Shown here one piece after another: positions 59,870 through 64,000 of a DNA stretch of 64,000 nt (its first letter is position 1; each line of letters begins with the position of its first letter). The translations under genes were made by a program, and so were the position numbers. Under the pieces are notes generated by a model that worked only from the letters and a program-made list of their open reading frames with translations, ran no database searches and was not told where the DNA came from. This DNA is from Sarcomyxa edulis (Eukaryota > Basidiomycota > Agaricomycetes > Agaricales > Mycenaceae), in contig QUOL01000005.1 in the NCBI GenBank assembly GCA_009761415.1, positions 1,674,001-1,738,000 of the forward strand, written 5' to 3'.

Positions 59870-61279
59870 GATTTGCAAACGCATCCTTGATAAGTGGATG
59901 CGCTCGTTTCGGAGCCAGTGTATCAATCTGCTCGAGGCTTGTCGCGGCTTGCGAAGCTCGGGTTTGATTTGATGTTGAAACAGTACTCAATCCTTGAAGC
60001 AAATCAAAAATATCTCTATCGCATCGTTCAGACTCCCAATTTATCACGTGCAATTTGCTCTCGCTCGACCTCGAACTTCGATGTGGCGCAGCCATAGACC
60101 ATGATTATCTCCTCTGGATCGATTGATCAAAACAAGACCATCAACTCGTAGCGCCTCGGATGCATCACATTATTCGCCATCGAAACCCTTTCTATCTATA
60201 CTCCATTCTCAATCGCATACATTTGGTATCACCTGATCCTGACAACTGGACTGTTCTGGCTCTCTCATCTGGAACTGGGCATCTGAAGCGCGTGTATTGG
60301 ATTGATTGGAAACACGACGAATGGGTGTCTGCATGAAGGAAAGTAAGCATGTTACATCGAAGTCCCGTCTTCTTCATTTGGTTCTAAAGCAGCGTATTGC
60401 ATTCTATATACTACGCAGGTGAACTAAATCGAGACCCAGAATATGATCCGAGACCCAAATCAGTCAAAATGTTGACGGAGGTTGCTCAAGTTGGTCACCA
60501 ACTACAGCTCGTCATGGCAAGTCTCCAAACGAGGCTGTGCTTGTTCTCAGTCGCTGTAAGTACAACACCGAGGCCACACCGAGGCCTTCCTTTGATCAAT
60601 CCAAACATAACGTCGCCTCGTGTTCAACCTCCCACAACGCTTAGAGGTAGTTGACGTTAGTCCTTGGACTTCTTCCTTACTCTAAGTCGCCGATATAAGC
60701 GGAACACAGGCCGCTCAGTCTGAATTTTCCTGGTCGATATGCTTGTCTGTCAGCGCTCTATGTTCATATTGTCAATTCTGTCAGGCTTCCTCCGAGTTTA
60801 CTCTCTCGATTGAACGACCCTCGGCATTCCCACAGTACCCAAATCGCGACTTGTGCGACATCATCGCATCGCACACTCCTCTAAAGACCAGGCTTTTATT
60901 CGGCTTGTCTAGACAATAAGTATCTTCTGGGATACTCATTTGTAGACTTGTCACATACCAAGACTTGTAGCCTCCTTCAATATCCTCGATAACTCAAGGA
61001 CGGGAAGAGCTTCTCTTAGGTGAGCATTCTATCGTAACAAGGGCTGCGGAAGTAAAGATGTATGGTCGGATGTTCTCCCAGACTTTTTCATTCTTCAAAT
61101 CAGTTCCAAATCTGGAAAATTGATCTGGAGATCTGATATATCGATCACGTTCAACTGACGACGCGACCCGTTCTCGACTCTTAAAAAGCTTTTCTTGTCT
61201 TTCGGGCTATGCTCTTAATCGCCAGTGCCATCGTCCTTCTATCTAACAACCAACTCATTGCAGTGGTCTGCTCCTCACT
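59870..61279. other. Intergenic, no gene seen
   Basis: Just after the S41 end is a hairpin-capable pair CGCATCC...GGATGCG (59,879-59,901). The rest holds only short open frames with no motifs. The 120 bases before 61280 are CT-rich, fitting a promoter for the next gene. Confidence 0.45.
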
Positions 61280-62383
61280 ATGAGCACGTCTAGGGTTCTG
61301 CCCACACGCTATAACACCGTTACGCCCATGGACCATACCCCGCGTCCTAGTACTGCTCCAGGCATAGTTCCCCATTCAAGAGTTCCACCGCCCATTTCCA
61401 TTCGCCCCGTGACTCCCGAACAAGCCTCCTCATCGTACGAATCTGAATCACGTAGTCGTGGCTCATCTCAGTCTGCACCATACAATGCTACGCACCATAC
61501 TATACCGCGCAGCTTTCGCAATGGTCCTCGTTTGCTACAAAAGAGTTCTAGCATACATATATCGGATCCATATTCTTCTTCTGCCAGGACAATACGACCC
61601 CTCCCGCCTGTCCCGAAGTCTGCGTCTGGCCTTTCTCATACCATGAACGGGAATAGGTCGTTGGGTTCTGATTTCGATATCCATAGCAGTCACACACCGC
61701 GACCCCTTCCCTGTGTGCCCAGTCTCGTGACACCCGCGAGCCTACATCCCTCTAATTCCTCTCAGCTCAAGCACGAAGTCTCTTCCTCCGCATCTCCGCA
61801 TCACCTATCCCCACCACCTTCTTTTCCTCAGCACCGTCATCGTCGCCCACCCCCTTCATCTCTATCTGTCATCACTTCTTCGGATTCACTCGCTCCCAAG
61901 CTATGTCTAACCCGAGATTCAGACCCATCTGCGACTCAAATGCCGTGCCCTAGCCCGATAACCCCTGACATCCCACAAGCTCCCTCGCCAATGACAGCTA
62001 GACGTAAAAGGATGTCCAAACTTCGTCGACACCTGGGAGAGAGCATCCCAGACGACCTCATCGATCGTGAAAGTGGGAAAGTGCTACACGAGCTGCATAT
62101 CATCAGAGAAGATCAGGTGTACTCTAGAGATGCGAGTGGTACGGTTGCTACTACGCGGAAGGTCCTAGCGATATCGGATGATATGAGTGATGCTAGTGAC
62201 GACACTGATGATACGGAGGAGGATGATTATCGGTGGACTGTGGAGAATGGCCGAACCGCATTCAGGGCTGCTCCCTCTACTAAACGGTATAGCAAGAAAT
62301 GGATGAAGGATAAAGGAGGCAAAAGATGGACTCTTGAGGAGGATTGTTACGACGATGTTCTCAACGCTTTGAGAGCGCTTTGA
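61280..62383 (+). CDS. Uncharacterised disordered protein with conserved C-terminal block, single exon
   Basis: A continuous 367-codon frame from MSTSRVLPTRYNTVTPMDHT to a TGA at 62381-62383. The first 240 residues are Ser/Pro/His-rich with proline motifs (RPLPPVPKS, RPLPCVPS, PPPSFPQHRHRRPPPSS) suited to SH3 or WW partners. The C-terminal third is different: RRKRMSKLRRHLGESIPDDL, a stretch VLHELHIIREDQVYSRDA, an acidic run (DDTDDTEEDDYRW), then TKRYSKKWMKDKGGKRWTLE and DCYDDVLNALRAL. This end looks conserved and folded, and I believe similar blocks occur in other Agaricomycete hypothetical proteins, but I cannot name a domain. It has no signal peptide and no membrane helix, so it is probably cytosolic or nuclear. 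Confidence 0.75.
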   Translation: MSTSRVLPTRYNTVTPMDHTPRPSTAPGIVPHSRVPPPISIRPVTPEQASSSYESESRSRGSSQSAPYNATHHTIPRSFRNGPRLLQKSSSIHISDPYSSSARTIRPLPPVPKSASGLSHTMNGNRSLGSDFDIHSSHTPRPLPCVPSLVTPASLHPSNSSQLKHEVSSSASPHHLSPPPSFPQHRHRRPPPSSLSVITSSDSLAPKLCLTRDSDPSATQMPCPSPITPDIPQAPSPMTARRKRMSKLRRHLGESIPDDLIDRESGKVLHELHIIREDQVYSRDASGTVATTRKVLAISDDMSDASDDTDDTEEDDYRWTVENGRTAFRAAPSTKRYSKKWMKDKGGKRWTLEEDCYDDVLNALRAL

Positions 62384-63848
62384 CAATTTCTATTTTCTTC
62401 CGCCAAGCTCCTTTCCGTTTTCTCTTCTTCCTTGACTGTATCGTAGACTTCTCCATCCAATTCCAATATCCCCATTCCTCTGTTTGTGTAACAACTATTG
62501 TATACAAGTCGCAAGGACCATTCCCTCCCTCACTTGTTCTGTTACTGTACGATCATTCTATTCCACCGTATTATCTTCTAATCCATCATGGATGTGCGAT
62601 AGGCAATGTCACCATCATAGCCACCACTACAAGATAACATTTACGTAGCGACACCCTGTCCGACGAGGTTAGGTCGTACAGCATCCTACGCGCAGCTTGT
62701 AGGCAAGGACCTTGGCCGCTGCGGTGACAAACTCGAGAATCAAATGATCTTGGCCCCAAGGACAACCCAAGGATCCAAGTGAATGCCGGCGGCCGTTGCG
62801 TTCAATCGTCAGCGTCTCATCATCGTCTGCTAGCAGCTGCTAGCGTTCGGTTCCCAAAAGTCAGAGAAGGAATCTGCATTACTGCGTGAGCATCTGGCGG
62901 CCACGAAGGGTAATCCGATCCAACGTACTGCTACGTACTGCCATTGGAAAAACCGGTAGCAGACAGGGAGATATAGGGAGCGTTATCAGGTTGAAGGGCC
63001 TCGTGGCTGGGTGTAGACCCTGATAAGTTACATATCGACAAACCGAAGGCTGCGAGCTCGCCGGACGCTAAGAAGCAACAAGTCGCCGATAACACAGAAT
63101 GGCCCATGAATTGGCCCTAAACTGGTATCGGTCACGGAGTGCGCATATCTGTAGACTCATGTTAGTGCATCATGAAACCGTGGCAGGAGGACGTCGACGT
63201 CCATGCGTATGATCGTGGCTCGGGATAAAATCGGACTTCGGAATCATTTCTTCTCATATAACCAGCATGCTCGACGAGCGGATGACACCAGTATTAGAGT
63301 ATGCACTCTGATTTCTTCTTTTATACTCTATCCTTACTCTCTTGAAAATAACACTGCTTTTTGATAGGTTTATCTCCGAAAGGCCTTATTCTAAGAAGCA
63401 ATGATTGTGATGCAGGCATGGAACCTGGAAACTTCCACGCGTATTCAAATTCAACCGAACCTCGAGCCCTACAAGTGACGATTGTCAGATTACCTGGGCT
63501 TTCAAATGAGTTTTCTGAGACCCAGATTGTCAAAAAGTCATCAACATTCGACTGCACAGTGCGCACTGCAGCCAAATTCCGGCACCAAACGTAAAAAAAA
63601 ATCAACGTGTGTTTGGCAATCGCCGTTATCGCAAGCAGCTGAGCATCGCCACTTCCAAGGTACGCATTCCTGTTTTATCCACGGCAACTCGGGTCGAAGG
63701 TCAACCGAATAGGTTACAACAGTGGCGTATTCTTCGTATGTTGACCTATCATGTGTACATTCTTTACCCACACTGATATGACTCAATCAATCTTCTCACA
63801 TCTAGCGCCTGCTATATACTGCTATCATAGACGCTATCTTATCCATCG
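62384..63848. other. Intergenic, with a perfect 16-base palindrome
   Basis: No gene recognised. At 62829-62844 the sequence GCTAGCAGCTGCTAGC is its own reverse complement. At about 62,922-62,941 ACGTACTGCT is followed by ACGTACTGCC. Neither is linked to a known element. Confidence 0.45.
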
Positions 63849-64000
63849 ATGAGTCAGGAATCTCTCAGCTCTGGAAAACTTGTGAGCCAAGCTCTATGGT
63901 CGGATCCAATATTCAAGACGTGTCTCGACGAAACCAAGAGTGTGATACCGAGAGACTCGAATACGAGACTCCGCGTCAGAGAAGCAAATACAATAACGCC
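63849..64000 (+). CDS. Possible gene start running off the right edge
   Basis: An ATG at 63849 opens a frame that stays open to the end of the window: MSQESLSSGKLVSQALWSDP, then IFKTCLDETKSVIPRDSNTR. Composition is ordinary for a protein. Only 50 codons are visible, so chance cannot be excluded and no family is recognised. Confidence 0.35.
   Translation, partial: MSQESLSSGKLVSQALWSDPIFKTCLDETKSVIPRDSNTRLRVREANTIT

Overview
The window is nuclear DNA of a filamentous basidiomycete, most likely an Agaricomycete. The genes carry several short spliceosomal introns (about 50-70 bases, GTRNGY donors), have no operons, and sit on both strands with long gaps. The families fit: two tandem DUF6533 membrane proteins, SET1 with RRMs, a Zn2Cys6 regulator, a DUR3 urea transporter, an M35 protease, a CPAF-like S41 protease and an Ngaro-type tyrosine-recombinase retrotransposon. 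I cannot name a species.

Layout. 1-3351: two tandem DUF6533 paralogues, the first cut by the left edge. 4347-9120: a complete six-exon SET1 (histone H3K4 methyltransferase). 9.1-14.5 kb: gene-poor, with exon-like scraps. 14.5-19.0 kb (minus): an uncharacterised protein and a mitochondrial ALDH7 (antiquitin-type) aldehyde dehydrogenase. 19.0-24.3 kb: again gene-poor. 24.3-31.0 kb: two uncharacterised plus-strand genes separated by 4.3 kb of noncoding DNA. 31.4-34.2 kb (minus): DUR3. It shares a 430-base divergent promoter containing GATA motifs with an isopenicillin-N-synthase-like 2-oxoglutarate/Fe(II) oxygenase gene (34.6-42.9 kb).

The most striking object is inside that oxygenase gene. A 6.66-kb Ngaro element in reverse orientation splits exon 2. 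It has the split-direct-repeat layout A1-ORFs-B1-A2-B2. Both repeat pairs look identical by eye. It carries Gag, RT/RNase H (with an apparent 363-base intron) and a tyrosine recombinase with R, HxxR and Y in place. There is no target-site duplication, and the host exon rejoins in frame across the element. This looks like a very recent insertion.

42.9-56.2 kb: a DUF1308 protein, a signal-anchored single-pass membrane protein with a Ser/Pro-rich tail, a Zn2Cys6 transcription factor, a 1.08-kb TA-flanked terminal-inverted-repeat element with no recognisable transposase, a secreted M35 metalloprotease ending at an early stop just before a conserved C-terminal motif, and an alpha/beta hydrolase. 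56.9-59.9 kb: a secreted S41 (CPAF-like) protease. 61.3-62.4 kb: a disordered basidiomycete protein. The right edge may hold the start of another gene.

The genes do not form one pathway. The links I can support are the shared DUR3/oxygenase promoter, the tandem DUF6533 duplication, and two secreted proteases a few kilobases apart. Exon boundaries were read by eye from splice consensus and reading frame, so the inner ones carry some uncertainty.
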